From Hymenobacter sp. BT188 (GTDB lineage Bacteria > Bacteroidota > Bacteroidia > Cytophagales > Hymenobacteraceae), in contig NZ_JACSCW010000001.1 of NCBI RefSeq assembly GCF_014333585.1, positions 124,001 through 188,000 on the forward strand: 64,000 bases of DNA, given 5' to 3'. Numbering within the stretch: the first letter of the stretch is position 1; each line of letters opens with the position of its first letter. Below the pieces are notes generated by a model, which ran no database searches, was not told the DNA's origin, and saw only the letters and a program-made list of their open reading frames with translations. The position numbers and the translations under genes were made by a program. Below, piece after piece: positions 24,291 through 33,620 of this stretch.

Positions 24291-25373
24291 ATGCTTCATC
24301 TCACCTATTGCCAGCGCGCCTTGCGCTTCAACTTTCCAGCCCGTACCTCGCGCGGTGCACTGACGGAGCATGTAGCCTATTATTTGCTATTGCGCGATTC
24401 GGCGCAGCCGGAGCATCTGGGCATAGGCGAAGCCGCGCCACTAGCCGGCCTCAGCTCCGATTTTGGGCCAGCTTTCGAGCCGTGCGTAGCCGCGTTATGC
24501 GCCGCTTTCAACCGCCGCCAGCTCACCGATTTGCCCCCCAGCGGAATCTTTGACTTAGTTGATGAGCTAGTAGAGCCAACCTGGCCCGCGCTGCGGTTTG
24601 CCCTCGAAACGGCCCTGCTGGACTGGCAGCGAGGCGGCCAGCGCCAGCTTTTCGACAATGCATTCAGCAGGGGCGAGGCGGGAATTCCCATCAACGGGCT
24701 GGTCTGGATGGGCGAAGCCGCCTTCATGCAAACCCAGATTCAGAAGAAGCTGACCGATGGCTACTCTTGTTTGAAGATGAAGATCGGGGGGATTGATTTT
24801 GCCACTGAATTGCAGCTGCTGGCCGAAATCAGGGCCGTGGCTGGTCCCGAGCAGCTGACGTTGCGCGTGGATGCCAACGGCGCATTTGCCCCCTACGAAG
24901 CCCTTAGCAAGCTGGAGCAACTGGCCCGCTTCGATTTGCATTCCATCGAGCAGCCCATTGCGGCCGGGCAAACGGCGCTCATGGCGGACCTGTGTCGGCA
25001 GTCGCCTGTTCCTATTGCGTTGGATGAGGAATTGATTGGCGTTACGGAGCCCGAGCAACAACAGGCGCTGCTGGCCCAGATTCAGCCCGCCTACATCATA
25101 ATCAAGCCTACGCTGGTGGGCGGACTGCACGCCACGCGGCAGTGGCTGCGCTCGGCTGAAGCTAATAATGCCGACTGGTGGCTGACGTCGGCCTTAGAGT
25201 CAAACGTGGGGCTGAATGCCGTTAGTCAGCTGGCGGGCGAGTACGTCCGCCCCGATTTCCCCCAAGGGCTGGGCACGGGTCAGCTATATCATAACAACGT
25301 GATGGCACCACTCCAAATAGCATCCGGCCACCTGCATTATGACCCCGCAGGAGATTGGGAAATTCCGTGCTGA
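24291..25373 (+). CDS. menC: o-Succinylbenzoate synthase (menaquinone biosynthesis)
   Basis: A 360-residue enolase-superfamily protein, predicted to dehydrate SHCHC to o-succinylbenzoate. Catalytic residues are visible: the KxK pair in YSCLKMKIG, LRVDANGAF (Asp), SIEQPI (Glu), IALDEEL (Asp), and IIKPTLVGG (Lys). The N-terminal capping domain starts LTYCQRALRFNFPARTSRGA. The alternative is a dipeptide epimerase of the same superfamily; the short length and lack of an epimerase DxDG-type context favour MenC. ATG start. No other men genes are nearby. A protease gene begins 69 nt downstream. Confidence 0.85.
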   Translation: MLHLTYCQRALRFNFPARTSRGALTEHVAYYLLLRDSAQPEHLGIGEAAPLAGLSSDFGPAFEPCVAALCAAFNRRQLTDLPPSGIFDLVDELVEPTWPALRFALETALLDWQRGGQRQLFDNAFSRGEAGIPINGLVWMGEAAFMQTQIQKKLTDGYSCLKMKIGGIDFATELQLLAEIRAVAGPEQLTLRVDANGAFAPYEALSKLEQLARFDLHSIEQPIAAGQTALMADLCRQSPVPIALDEELIGVTEPEQQQALLAQIQPAYIIIKPTLVGGLHATRQWLRSAEANNADWWLTSALESNVGLNAVSQLAGEYVRPDFPQGLGTGQLYHNNVMAPLQIASGHLHYDPAGDWEIPC

Positions 25374-25442
25374 CATACGTTGTTAGGAACTGGTGGTAAG
25401 GCGGTTTTTTCAGTAACTTACCCAACCTACCACCTCTCCTGC

Positions 25443-26738
25443 ATGATTGCCTCTTGGCTCGTTACCCTTCTGCTTATAAGTAGAACCCTACGGGGCTGGG
25501 GGGCTTTTTTGGGGTTGCTGCTAAGCTTAACAGCCACTGGCCAGCCAGCCAAGTCCGCAGCACCTTCGTTCACCTTTAAGAGCGCCCGTACGCGCAGCCT
25601 CACGGTGCCCGTAGAAATGCAGCGTAACCTGATTATTATCAGTGCTTCTCTCAATGGGCAGGGGCCTTTTAACTTTTTGCTGGATACCGGCGTGAGTATG
25701 TCCATTCTAACCGACCCGACCCTGCGCACGCAGCTAGGGCTACGGCTGGGGCAGCGCTTTCGCGTAGCCGGGGCCGGCGAAGATCAGGCCTTGGAAGCCT
25801 TCCAGACTGATAGTGTGCACGTAACCTTAGCCGATGGAAAGGTGGTAGCGCCGGCCCTCACGTTCCTGATTCTTTCCAGCGACGTGCTCAACCTATCGGG
25901 CTACGTGGGCATGCCCATTCATGGCATTTTGGGCTATGATGTCTTTCGCAGCTTTGTGGTGCGCATTCACCCGGCCGAGTCCCGGGTAATCCTCATTAAC
26001 CCCGCGTCGTTCCAGGCACCTAAGGGGCGTCGCTGGACTACGATGGGAATCGATCTGGAAGGTAGCAAAGCCTACCTACGTACGGAGGCCGTGGTGCACG
26101 ATTCGCTGAAGCTGCCGCTCAAGCTCGTGCTCGACACCGGAGCGGGCCATGCGTTGTCGCTCGAAACCGCTTCCGACCCGCGCCTGACCCTGCCGCCGCG
26201 TCGGGTGCGGTCCCAGTTGGGTCGGGGGCTCAATGGGCTTATTAATGGGTATTTGGGTCGGGTAACATCCTTGCAGTTGGGTAAATACAAAGTCAAATCC
26301 TTGGTTACCTCTTTTCCCGATGCGGCCGACGTAAGCCACCGGGCAGAGGTATTTCGCAATGGCAACATCGGCCTGGAGCTGCTCAAGCGTTTTGATATCA
26401 TCATTGATTACACCCGCAATCGGCTCTGGCTGCGCCCCAACAGCCTCTACCGCGACCCTTTCGAGCACGACATGAGCGGCCTGGATTTACTGGCTACCGG
26501 CTCCGACTATCATCAGTATATCATTCTCAAAGTAGAAGAAGGCTCGCCGGCCGCCGAAGCTGGTCTGCAGCCCACCGACGAGATTATAGCCATCAATCTG
26601 ATGCCCGTAGCCAGCCTTTCGCTCACTCAGATCAGCCGGATTCTGCACTCCGATGATGGCCGCCAACTCCTGTTCATCGTGCGCCGTGCCAACGGCGAGC
26701 TGATTACAACCAGTGTGCGTTTGAGGCGTCAGATTTAG
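25443..26738 (+). CDS. Retropepsin-like aspartyl protease with PDZ domain, exported
   Basis: A 431-residue protein. A signal-like N-terminus (MIASWLVTLLLISR onward, ending near TGQ) is followed by two aspartyl-protease-like domains, with FNFLLDTGVSMSIL near residue 78 and LVLDTGAGHALSL near 230. Residues about 345-425 form a PDZ domain (EEGSPAAEAGLQPTDEIIAI). Both DTG motifs are intact, so a single-chain active site is possible. The role is unknown; such proteins are common in Bacteroidota. I chose ATG 25443; the frame extends upstream to 25380 but without a signal sequence. The iterated motif lies in the signal peptide coding region. Confidence 0.86.
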   Translation: MIASWLVTLLLISRTLRGWGAFLGLLLSLTATGQPAKSAAPSFTFKSARTRSLTVPVEMQRNLIIISASLNGQGPFNFLLDTGVSMSILTDPTLRTQLGLRLGQRFRVAGAGEDQALEAFQTDSVHVTLADGKVVAPALTFLILSSDVLNLSGYVGMPIHGILGYDVFRSFVVRIHPAESRVILINPASFQAPKGRRWTTMGIDLEGSKAYLRTEAVVHDSLKLPLKLVLDTGAGHALSLETASDPRLTLPPRRVRSQLGRGLNGLINGYLGRVTSLQLGKYKVKSLVTSFPDAADVSHRAEVFRNGNIGLELLKRFDIIIDYTRNRLWLRPNSLYRDPFEHDMSGLDLLATGSDYHQYIILKVEEGSPAAEAGLQPTDEIIAINLMPVASLSLTQISRILHSDDGRQLLFIVRRANGELITTSVRLRRQI

Positions 26739-26828
26739 TAATCTGAGCAATCGGCTGCGGTTGCCCTTGCTTACGAATTGCCCGTAAAACCACTACATTA
26801 GAAGCCCACCTACTTTGCTTTTCGCCTG

Positions 26829-27989
26829 ATGCCAACGGCCCCTTCGCCCGCGCTGCCGCTACCGTCGCCTGCCATCCTGGCTAATCAGCACATCTACTCC
26901 GATTATTTCGATGAGAAATACGTGCGGGCGGTCGACAAGCACCTGTTGCAGCTACTCGACCGGGTGTGGTTCCGCTCCAAGCTGGTGGGTTTTGAGAATT
27001 ATCCGCTGCGCAATAATCCAGAGCGCCCGCTGCTGTTTGCCAGCAACCACTCGGGTATGGCTTTCCCCTGGGATGCGATGGTGGCTTTGTCACACTTGCT
27101 GCGGGTGCTGCCTAGCATGTATCACTTGCCACGGCCGCTTTCCGCGCCCATGCTCTCGCAGTCGGTGCTAATGAACCCGTATCTGATTCCGAACTTCTGG
27201 AAAAAATGCGGCTGTGTCGATGCTACCACGCTCAATTTTGAGACGATGATGTTTTGCAACGACCACAACCTGATGCTGTACCCTGAGGGTGTACCGGGCA
27301 TTGGTAAAGGGTTCAACCGCAAGTACAAACTGCAGCGCCTCGCCACCAGCATTATCCGGCTAGGCATCGAGCACCGCACCGATATTGTGCCCTACTATAC
27401 CGTAAATGGGGAATACCTGAACCCCTACGCCTATAGCTGGGACTGGCTGAATAAATGGACCAAGAAGATAGGCATTCCCTTTATTCCCGTGGGGCCCATT
27501 ATCATCATGGTGCTGCTCCAGCCCTGGTTTTTTTACCTCGCGTATCCGGCCAAGCTCACCTTTGTGCTGGGCACACGCATCAAGCCCTACGAGCTGACCA
27601 AAAAGCCCCCCAATGAGCTTACCCGCGAAGATTACCTGGTTTTGTCGGAGCAAGTGCGCCAGCAAATGCAGACAGAGCTGGATGCGGCCGTGCGCGAACA
27701 TGGCCAGCATCCCTACTGCTGGAGCGAGCTTTGGCAGCGCATAAAAACCAACTGGAGCTACTTCCCTTTCTTTCTGCCTTTCTCCTGGCCCGAGCTCTTC
27801 CGGGAGTTTGAGCGCCAATATGCTAAGGGCGGGCCCGATGGTGTAGATCTTCAATTAACCAAACCCGGCTCCTGGCTGCGCATGATTTGGCACAACCCCT
27901 TCACCCTCACTTTCTTCATTCCCGTATTAGGATGGATACCCATTGCCATTCGGGGCTATAAAGGTCATCGGATAGGAAAAAAAGCCTGA
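26829..27989 (+). CDS. Lysophospholipid acyltransferase (LPLAT) family membrane protein
   Basis: A 386-residue acyltransferase. The acyl-transfer motif reads LFASNHSGMAFPWDAMVALS; here His and Asp are farther apart (HX7D) than in PlsC (HX4D), as in TMEM68/DGAT-like proteins, and LMLYPEGVPGIGKGFNRKYK is the second motif. Hydrophobic segments near 215-240 and at the C-terminus suggest membrane association. It probably acylates a lysolipid or glycerolipid; the exact substrate is unknown. ATG start. The hydrolase gene follows 122 nt downstream. Confidence 0.8.
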   Translation: MPTAPSPALPLPSPAILANQHIYSDYFDEKYVRAVDKHLLQLLDRVWFRSKLVGFENYPLRNNPERPLLFASNHSGMAFPWDAMVALSHLLRVLPSMYHLPRPLSAPMLSQSVLMNPYLIPNFWKKCGCVDATTLNFETMMFCNDHNLMLYPEGVPGIGKGFNRKYKLQRLATSIIRLGIEHRTDIVPYYTVNGEYLNPYAYSWDWLNKWTKKIGIPFIPVGPIIIMVLLQPWFFYLAYPAKLTFVLGTRIKPYELTKKPPNELTREDYLVLSEQVRQQMQTELDAAVREHGQHPYCWSELWQRIKTNWSYFPFFLPFSWPELFREFERQYAKGGPDGVDLQLTKPGSWLRMIWHNPFTLTFFIPVLGWIPIAIRGYKGHRIGKKA

Positions 27990-28111
27990 CTCATGATTGG
28001 TAAGGATTAGCTAATTCTTGCCGCAAGCAATATTCCTGGGTGTAAAAGCCTTCGCACGACTACTCGCAGTACGTACCCGCCCTGCCTCCCTTCCCACCCA
28101 ATAGTATTAAA

Positions 28112-29104
28112 ATGCCTTCCACCCAGCATTTACTGCTTAAACAAATCCTGACGGCGGCAACCGGCCCGCTTGCCCGCAAGCGGCCCGGACTTGGGTCCAT
28201 GCGGCTAGCCATGGAAATTAGCTCGCTGTTTCAGTTTATGCCGTGGGGCGTTCACCTCGAAAAAACCAAAATTGACGGGATGAGCGCCGAATGGGCCCGT
28301 CCTGTTGGTGCCAATCCGCACCGGGTGCTGCTGTATTTGCACGGGGGCGGCTACGTGCTTGGCTCCCTGAATACACACCGCAGCCTGGTGGGTACGCTGG
28401 CCAAGCGCTGCAATACCAACGCTTTAGCCATTAACTACCGCAAGGCGCCCGACTATCCTTTTCCCGGTGCCCTAGATGATGCTCTGTTGGCGTACCACTG
28501 GCTTTTGAAGCAAGGATTTGCCCCCCACAACATTATTGTGGCCGGCGACTCGGCCGGCGGGGGCTTAGCTCTCGCCCTGCTTATTGCTTTGCGCGAAGAA
28601 GGCCAGGCCTTACCTGCTGCGGCCGTGGGGCTTTCACCCTGGACCGACTTAGATATGCCTGATGCGCTGCTGCGCCGGGTAGCGCGTGAGGAAACCCAGT
28701 TGCTGGAGGCCCTTGAGATGCGCGGCTGGGGGCCTCACTATGCGGGCGAAACTCCACTCACTCACCCATTAGTGTCGCCGGCCCGCGCCGCCGTGCATGG
28801 ATTGCCGCCGCTGCTGATTCAGATATCGGATACGGAAGTGCTGTGTGAAAGCGTGTTGTGCTTCACCGACAAAGCCCGGACAGCCGGTGTAGAAGTTACT
28901 TTGCAGTCATTCACAGGCTTAGTGCACTGGTGGCACCTGTTCTGGCGATTGTTACCTGAAGCCCGCGAAGCTTTAGATGCTGTAGCTACGTTCGTAAATA
29001 GGATATGGGCGGCTCAGCCTGTTGTGTTGTCCTTGCCCACTATCAGGCCCACCAGCCCGATTGTCATTGCAAGTGCGATGCGCCCTCGCAAAAGAGCAGC
29101 CTAA
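28112..29104 (+). CDS. Alpha/beta hydrolase, HSL-like esterase family
   Basis: A 330-residue esterase of the hormone-sensitive lipase group. LLYLHGGGYVLGSLNTHRSL supplies the HGGG oxyanion hole; IIVAGDSAGGGLALALLIAL carries the nucleophile Ser; ISDTEVLCESVLC supplies Asp and GLVHWWHLFW the His of the triad. There is no signal peptide. Such enzymes cleave short-chain esters; no substrate is implied by the neighbours. The last about 35 residues (LSLPTIRPTSPIVIASAMRP) are a basic extension without domain similarity. Confidence 0.88.
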   Translation: MPSTQHLLLKQILTAATGPLARKRPGLGSMRLAMEISSLFQFMPWGVHLEKTKIDGMSAEWARPVGANPHRVLLYLHGGGYVLGSLNTHRSLVGTLAKRCNTNALAINYRKAPDYPFPGALDDALLAYHWLLKQGFAPHNIIVAGDSAGGGLALALLIALREEGQALPAAAVGLSPWTDLDMPDALLRRVAREETQLLEALEMRGWGPHYAGETPLTHPLVSPARAAVHGLPPLLIQISDTEVLCESVLCFTDKARTAGVEVTLQSFTGLVHWWHLFWRLLPEAREALDAVATFVNRIWAAQPVVLSLPTIRPTSPIVIASAMRPRKRAA

Positions 29105-29341
29105 AATAGAAACGAAAAAAGCCCCCTAGGCCATAGAAATAGGTGAAAAAGCCCACGAAACATGATTCTATAATATGGCTGTGACAAGGAGCTTGAAAAA
29201 TTTCTGCCTCAGCACCAACTATATAGCTATGTTTTCGTAGGTTTGTCGAAAGTAGTCGGCTTGCATACTATTTTTTCCGGCGAGCGAAACCGCAATACCA
29301 TTTTTCGTTTCATTTCACCTCCTTTTAACTAACCCAACAAC

Positions 29342-29872
29342 ATGGAAGATCTGTTTAAAAAATTCATCAACGCTGGCGTTGGCTTTGTATCGCTGACCAA
29401 CGACCGTGTCCAATCCACCATCGATAAGTTGGTGAAGGAAAGCAAGTTGTCGGAGAAGGAGGGGCAGAAAATAATGGACGATCTGAAAAAGAACACCGAC
29501 ACCAAGCGTAAGGAGTTGGAAGCCCAGATCACAGGTATTGCCAACCGCCTTATGAAAGGGGTAGGTGTAGCCACCAACGCCGACGTAGAAGAGCTAAAGC
29601 GCAGTGTACGTGGTACTAAGGCTTCAACTGGTGCTACTACTGGTAGCAAAAGCAGCGCGAAGCCAGCCTCCAGCACCACAGCCAAAGCTGCCGGCGCCAC
29701 CAAGAAGGCCGCCGACAAAGTGAGTAGCGCCGCTGGTACTGCTCAGAAATCGGCTGCTGCCAAAGCCGGTGCCGCCAAGCCAGCTTCTAAACCAGCTGCT
29801 AAGCCAGCGGCCAAAAAAGAAGCCCCAAAGCCCGCTGATAGCGGCAGCAACGCCGCTAATAGCGCCTCGTAA
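29342..29872 (+). CDS. Phasin-like/PHA-granule-type protein with Ala-Lys-Pro tail
   Basis: A 176-residue protein. Residues 1 to about 95 are amphipathic and helical, starting MEDLFKKFINAGVGFVSLTN and including EEGQKIMDDLKKNTD-like segments, as in phasin/PhaF-type proteins. Residues 95-176 are AAKP-rich, resembling the histone-H1-like tail of PhaF. This suggests binding to PHA granules and DNA, but no PHA synthase is in the window, so function is inferred. ATG start. A terminator follows at 29895. The 237-bp upstream region has no clear promoter, only a GCCCCCTAG motif variant near 29120. Confidence 0.75.
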   Translation: MEDLFKKFINAGVGFVSLTNDRVQSTIDKLVKESKLSEKEGQKIMDDLKKNTDTKRKELEAQITGIANRLMKGVGVATNADVEELKRSVRGTKASTGATTGSKSSAKPASSTTAKAAGATKKAADKVSSAAGTAQKSAAAKAGAAKPASKPAAKPAAKKEAPKPADSGSNAANSAS

Positions 29873-29894
29873 CTCCGCTGATAGCGCATTGCGT

Positions 29895-29932
29895 GAAAAG
29901 CCAGCGCCGCTATTGCGGGCGCTGGCTTTTTC
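29895..29932. terminator. Rho-independent terminator
   Basis: GAAAAGCCAGCGCC pairs with the sequence at 29918-29930, loop 9 nt, T5 tail, after the phasin-like gene. Confidence 0.88.
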
Positions 29933-29987
29933 GTAGGCAAACAACACGCGGAGGGCTACCAGCCGCGCAGTTTTGATTTTTACGAAG

Positions 29988-29996
29988 CTGGGGGGC
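29988..29996. repeat. Single copy of the CTGGGGGGC motif before the UbiB-like gene
   Basis: CTGGGGGGCATTTT lies 65 nt upstream of ATG 30061, outside any coding frame. Confidence 0.6.
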
Positions 29997-30060
29997 ATTT
30001 TGCTTACCTTTCTTGTCGAGGCTAGCCAAGCTACCTTTTTACGGGCTTCTTTTTTCGCGC

Positions 30061-31743
30061 ATGTTCAAAAACACGATTTCTAATCTGGGCCGCATCCGGC
30101 AGGTAATGGAGGTGCTGGTGCGCTACGGATTTGAGGATGTAGTAACCAGCACGGCCCTGCGCCGCTTAGTGCCGCAAGGACGCCGAGTATCGTGGCAGCA
30201 CGCGGAGAAAACGGTGTTTGACACCAACCGCTGGGAACGCATTCGCTTAATTATTGAAGAATTGGGCCCCACGTTTATTAAGTTGGCCCAAGCCCTGAGC
30301 AACCGCCCCGATTTGCTCCCCGAGGCCCTGATCGACGAGTTTGAAAAGCTGCAAAGCGATGTGCCGCCCTTTGATGTTGTCACGGCCCGCCGCTTGATCG
30401 AGGAAGAGTTAGGGCGGCCAATCTCGGAGGTTTTCAGCGAGTTTGACGACGTGACGCTGGGCTCAGCCAGCATCGGACAGGTGCACAAGGCGCGCCTGCT
30501 CACGGGCGAGGAAGTAGTCGTAAAAGTGCAACGTCCCGGCGTGCAGGAGAAAGTGCGCACCGACCTGAGCTTGCTGCGCGAACTAGTGCGCCTCACGGCC
30601 GGCTTCCTGCGCAAACAGGGCCTCAGCAACCCACAGGACATCGTGGATGCCTTCGAGCGCAGCATGACCAAGGAACTGGACTACACGTCTGAGGCCCGGA
30701 GCATGGACCAGTTTCGTAAGCTCTACGCTGACTACGAGACGTTTTATGTGCCCAAGCCTTACCGCGAGTTCTCCACTAGCAAGATTCTGGTTATTGAGTT
30801 TGTGAGCGGCTGCAAAATATCCAACAAACCGCAACTACTGGAGTGGGGCCTCGACCCGGCCAAAGTGGCCGAAACGGGCATGGATATCTACCTGACCCAG
30901 ATTTTTGAATTTGGCGTTTTCCACGCCGATCCGCACCCTGGTAACGTGCTGGTGCGGCCTGACGGCACCATCGTGCTTATCGACTTTGGGATGGTGGGCA
31001 AGCTCACCAAGCAGCAGAAATACGCTTTTGCTGGTGTGTTTATCGGAATGGCGCGGCAGGATGCACGCAGTATGGCGCTTAACTTCCGCCGCCTCGCGCT
31101 CCACGCCGAAATTCCGGATATGCGCCGCTTCGAAGCCGACCTCAACGAGCTAATTGAGGATTTCACGGTGCTCGATGTGAAGGAGATGAGCATGTCGGAC
31201 CTCGCCGACCGCCTGCAAGTCATCATCTACGACTTCAAGCTGCAAGTGCCAGGAGCCGTTTTCCTAATTCTGCGGGCCCTAGTGATTTTGGAAGGCATCG
31301 GCAAGGTGCTGCACCCGTCGTTCAATACGTTTGAATTTGTGCGGCCTTACGGCGCTCGTATTATTGCCGAGCAGTACTCGCCCGAGAACCTAATGAGCGA
31401 GGCACAATACACTGGTATACAGCTCCTTTCGCTGCTGAGTACATTGCCTACGGATGTGCGGCAAATTATGCGCAAAATTTCCCGCGGAGATTTGCGCGTA
31501 AAAGTAGAATTGGGTGGTTATCAGCCGTTACTGCGCAAAGCCGATCAGCTGGTTAGCCGTACGATTATCACCCTGCTGGCCGTGGCGTTTTTGCTGTTTT
31601 CAGGCCTGAGTTTAATGGGGAGATATTCCCCCGAAATGGCCTACCACCGCGGCATTCCCATGCTGACGTGGTTTAGCCTGGGCGTGACAGGGTTTCTGTT
31701 GTTAGTATTGGTGATTATGGGGCTGCGGAAGCCGCGGGACTAA
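30061..31743 (+). CDS. ABC1/UbiB/AarF-family protein kinase-like protein
   Basis: A 560-residue UbiB-type atypical kinase. KLAQALSNRPDLLPEALIDE is the KxGQ-type motif region, GSASIGQVHKARLLTGEEVV the Ala-rich nucleotide loop with VVKVQRPG, and HADPHPGNVLVRPDGTIVLI with DFG form the catalytic and Mg2+ site. Two C-terminal transmembrane helices (about 505-555) anchor it. UbiB supports ubiquinone biosynthesis in other bacteria; Bacteroidota use menaquinone, so the role here is unclear. I chose ATG 30061; the frame starts at a TTG at 30013 but lacks family similarity there. Confidence 0.9.
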   Translation: MFKNTISNLGRIRQVMEVLVRYGFEDVVTSTALRRLVPQGRRVSWQHAEKTVFDTNRWERIRLIIEELGPTFIKLAQALSNRPDLLPEALIDEFEKLQSDVPPFDVVTARRLIEEELGRPISEVFSEFDDVTLGSASIGQVHKARLLTGEEVVVKVQRPGVQEKVRTDLSLLRELVRLTAGFLRKQGLSNPQDIVDAFERSMTKELDYTSEARSMDQFRKLYADYETFYVPKPYREFSTSKILVIEFVSGCKISNKPQLLEWGLDPAKVAETGMDIYLTQIFEFGVFHADPHPGNVLVRPDGTIVLIDFGMVGKLTKQQKYAFAGVFIGMARQDARSMALNFRRLALHAEIPDMRRFEADLNELIEDFTVLDVKEMSMSDLADRLQVIIYDFKLQVPGAVFLILRALVILEGIGKVLHPSFNTFEFVRPYGARIIAEQYSPENLMSEAQYTGIQLLSLLSTLPTDVRQIMRKISRGDLRVKVELGGYQPLLRKADQLVSRTIITLLAVAFLLFSGLSLMGRYSPEMAYHRGIPMLTWFSLGVTGFLLLVLVIMGLRKPRD

Positions 31744-31746
31744 AAA

Positions 31747-31786
31747 GTAAAAACAGCCAAGCTTTTAATAGCTTGGCTGTTTTTAC
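31747..31786. terminator. Bidirectional rho-independent terminator
   Basis: Perfect 16-bp arms GTAAAAACAGCCAAGC (31747-31762) and complement (31771-31786), 8-nt loop, T5 on both strands, between the converging UbiB-like and phosphohexomutase genes. Confidence 0.92.
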
Positions 31787-31804
31787 TAACGCAAGAATTT
31801 TGGT

Positions 31805-33541
31805 TTACTTCAACTGCATATCCTCAATAATCCGCGCAATTTTGTCCCCCAGCGCTTCGTAGCCTTGCTCGAATTTATCTACTGAATCAAGCGGCTGTTT
31901 TACGCTGAAATAGAACTTGATTTTTGGCTCGGTACCGGAGGGGCGCGCGGAAATTTTGCTGCCATCTTCGGTTAGGAACTGTAGCACGTTGGATGCCTCT
32001 AAACCAGTGCGCGTTTCCTGCCCGTTGCGTAGGTTACGGACAATGCCCGTGTGATAGTCGCGTATTTCCGCTACCGGTGAGCCAGCGATGGTGTGCGGCG
32101 GCTGAGCGCGCAAGTCGCGCATCATTTCCTGAATTTCTTCGGCACCGCGCTGGCCTTTTTTGGTGAGCGAAATGAGGTCTTCGCGGTAGAGACCGTAGGT
32201 AGCGTACATCTGCACCATTTCCTCGTAGAGGGTGCGGCCGTTGTCTTTGGCGACGGCGGCCATTTCGGCCAGCATCGCACAGGCCGATACCGCATCTTTA
32301 TCGCGCACAAAGTCGCCGATCATGTAGCCGTAGCTTTCCTCGCCACCACCGATGTAGGTTTCCTTGCCTTCCAGGTCGCGAATGAGGCCGGCAATGTACT
32401 TAAAGCCCGTCAGCGTCTGGTACGACTTTACGCCGTGTGCATTGGCAATATCGCCCAGCACTTCGCTGGTAACGATGGTATACACAATGAAATCCTGCGG
32501 CGTCATTTTCTCCGCCTTTTGGCGCGCCGACAGCAGATAATACGTCAGGAGGGCGGCGGTTTGATTGCCATTTACCAGTACCCATTCACCTTTGGTATTT
32601 TTTACACCAATGCCTACACGGTCCGCGTCGGGGTCGGTGGCAATAACAAGGTCGGCGTCGAGCTGGCGAGCTTGGTCGAGGGCCATTTGCATAGCTACTT
32701 TTTCCTCGGGGTTAGGCGACTGCACGGTGGGGAAATTCCCATCGGGGGTAGCTTGCGCCTCTACGATGCTGATATTGGTAAAGCCGAAGCGCTCCAATGC
32801 TTTTGGCACCAGTGTAATACCAGTACCGTGCAAGGGCGTGTACACAATTTTCAGATCGTGCTGACGCTTAATAGCTTCAGGATTGATGCTAAGCTTTTGG
32901 ACTTCGCTCAAATATGCGTCGTCCAGCTCCGCCCCAATCATATGAATACGCGACTCAACGGCCTTGAACTTTACCGCATCCACACTCTGAATCTGATTCA
33001 CCTCGTGGATAATATTCGTATCGTGGGGGGCTACTACCTGGGCACCGTCGTTCCAGTACACTTTGTAGCCGTTGTACTCTTTGGGGTTGTGCGAAGCTGT
33101 GATAACCACACCGCTTTGGCAACCCAGATGACGGATAGTGAACGAGAGCTCCGGCGTGGGGCGTAGGGCTTCAAACAAGTAAACCGTGATGCCATTAGCA
33201 GAAAAAATACCGGCAGCAATGCGGGCGAACTCGGAGCTGTTGTTGCGCGAATCGTGGGCCACAGCCACCTTTATTTCCTGACTTGGAAATGAATCCAGTA
33301 AGTAATTGCACAGTCCTTGGGTAGCCATGCCCAGGGTGTAGCGGTTCATGCGGTTGGAGCCCGTACCCATCACGCCGCGCAGGCCGCCTGTCCCAAATTC
33401 CAGGTCGCGGTAGAAGGCATCATTTAGCGCTTCTTCCTGATTGCTGTCTAGCAACTGTTGGATGTCGGCTTGGGTTTGGGCGTCGTAGTTGCCTTTGAGC
33501 CAGGTGTTTATTTTCTGCTGAACGTCGGAGGTTATGGCCAT
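31805..33541 (-). CDS. Phosphohexomutase (phosphoglucomutase/phosphomannomutase)
   Basis: A 578-residue alpha-D-phosphohexomutase. The catalytic Ser lies in GVVITASHNPKEYNGYKVYW, metal-binding in ATDPDADRVGIGV, the sugar-specificity loop in IGGGEESYGYMIG, and the phosphate loop in SARPSGTEPKIKFYF. Length and order match the PgcA/PMM-like form that interconverts hexose 1- and 6-phosphates. I chose ATG 33541 (MAITSDVQQKIN); the frame stays open upstream to 33628 into the palindromic repeat, which is unlikely coding. hppD lies upstream on the same strand, separated by the 112-bp inverted repeat. Confidence 0.92.
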   Translation of the reverse strand: MAITSDVQQKINTWLKGNYDAQTQADIQQLLDSNQEEALNDAFYRDLEFGTGGLRGVMGTGSNRMNRYTLGMATQGLCNYLLDSFPSQEIKVAVAHDSRNNSSEFARIAAGIFSANGITVYLFEALRPTPELSFTIRHLGCQSGVVITASHNPKEYNGYKVYWNDGAQVVAPHDTNIIHEVNQIQSVDAVKFKAVESRIHMIGAELDDAYLSEVQKLSINPEAIKRQHDLKIVYTPLHGTGITLVPKALERFGFTNISIVEAQATPDGNFPTVQSPNPEEKVAMQMALDQARQLDADLVIATDPDADRVGIGVKNTKGEWVLVNGNQTAALLTYYLLSARQKAEKMTPQDFIVYTIVTSEVLGDIANAHGVKSYQTLTGFKYIAGLIRDLEGKETYIGGGEESYGYMIGDFVRDKDAVSACAMLAEMAAVAKDNGRTLYEEMVQMYATYGLYREDLISLTKKGQRGAEEIQEMMRDLRAQPPHTIAGSPVAEIRDYHTGIVRNLRNGQETRTGLEASNVLQFLTEDGSKISARPSGTEPKIKFYFSVKQPLDSVDKFEQGYEALGDKIARIIEDMQLK

Positions 33542-33620
33542 TGGGTAAGAAAGTAGTTGACGGTTTGGCTGAAGAACGAGTGTAAAGAAAAGAGGTTTGA
33601 TGGAAGCAGCCTTATAAAAT

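Noticed and set aside
32093..33166. Open frame of about 357 codons antisense to the phosphohexomutase gene
   Set aside because: It lies opposite a gene with all active-site motifs; the frame is open because of codon and G+C bias and its translation has no recognisable domain.
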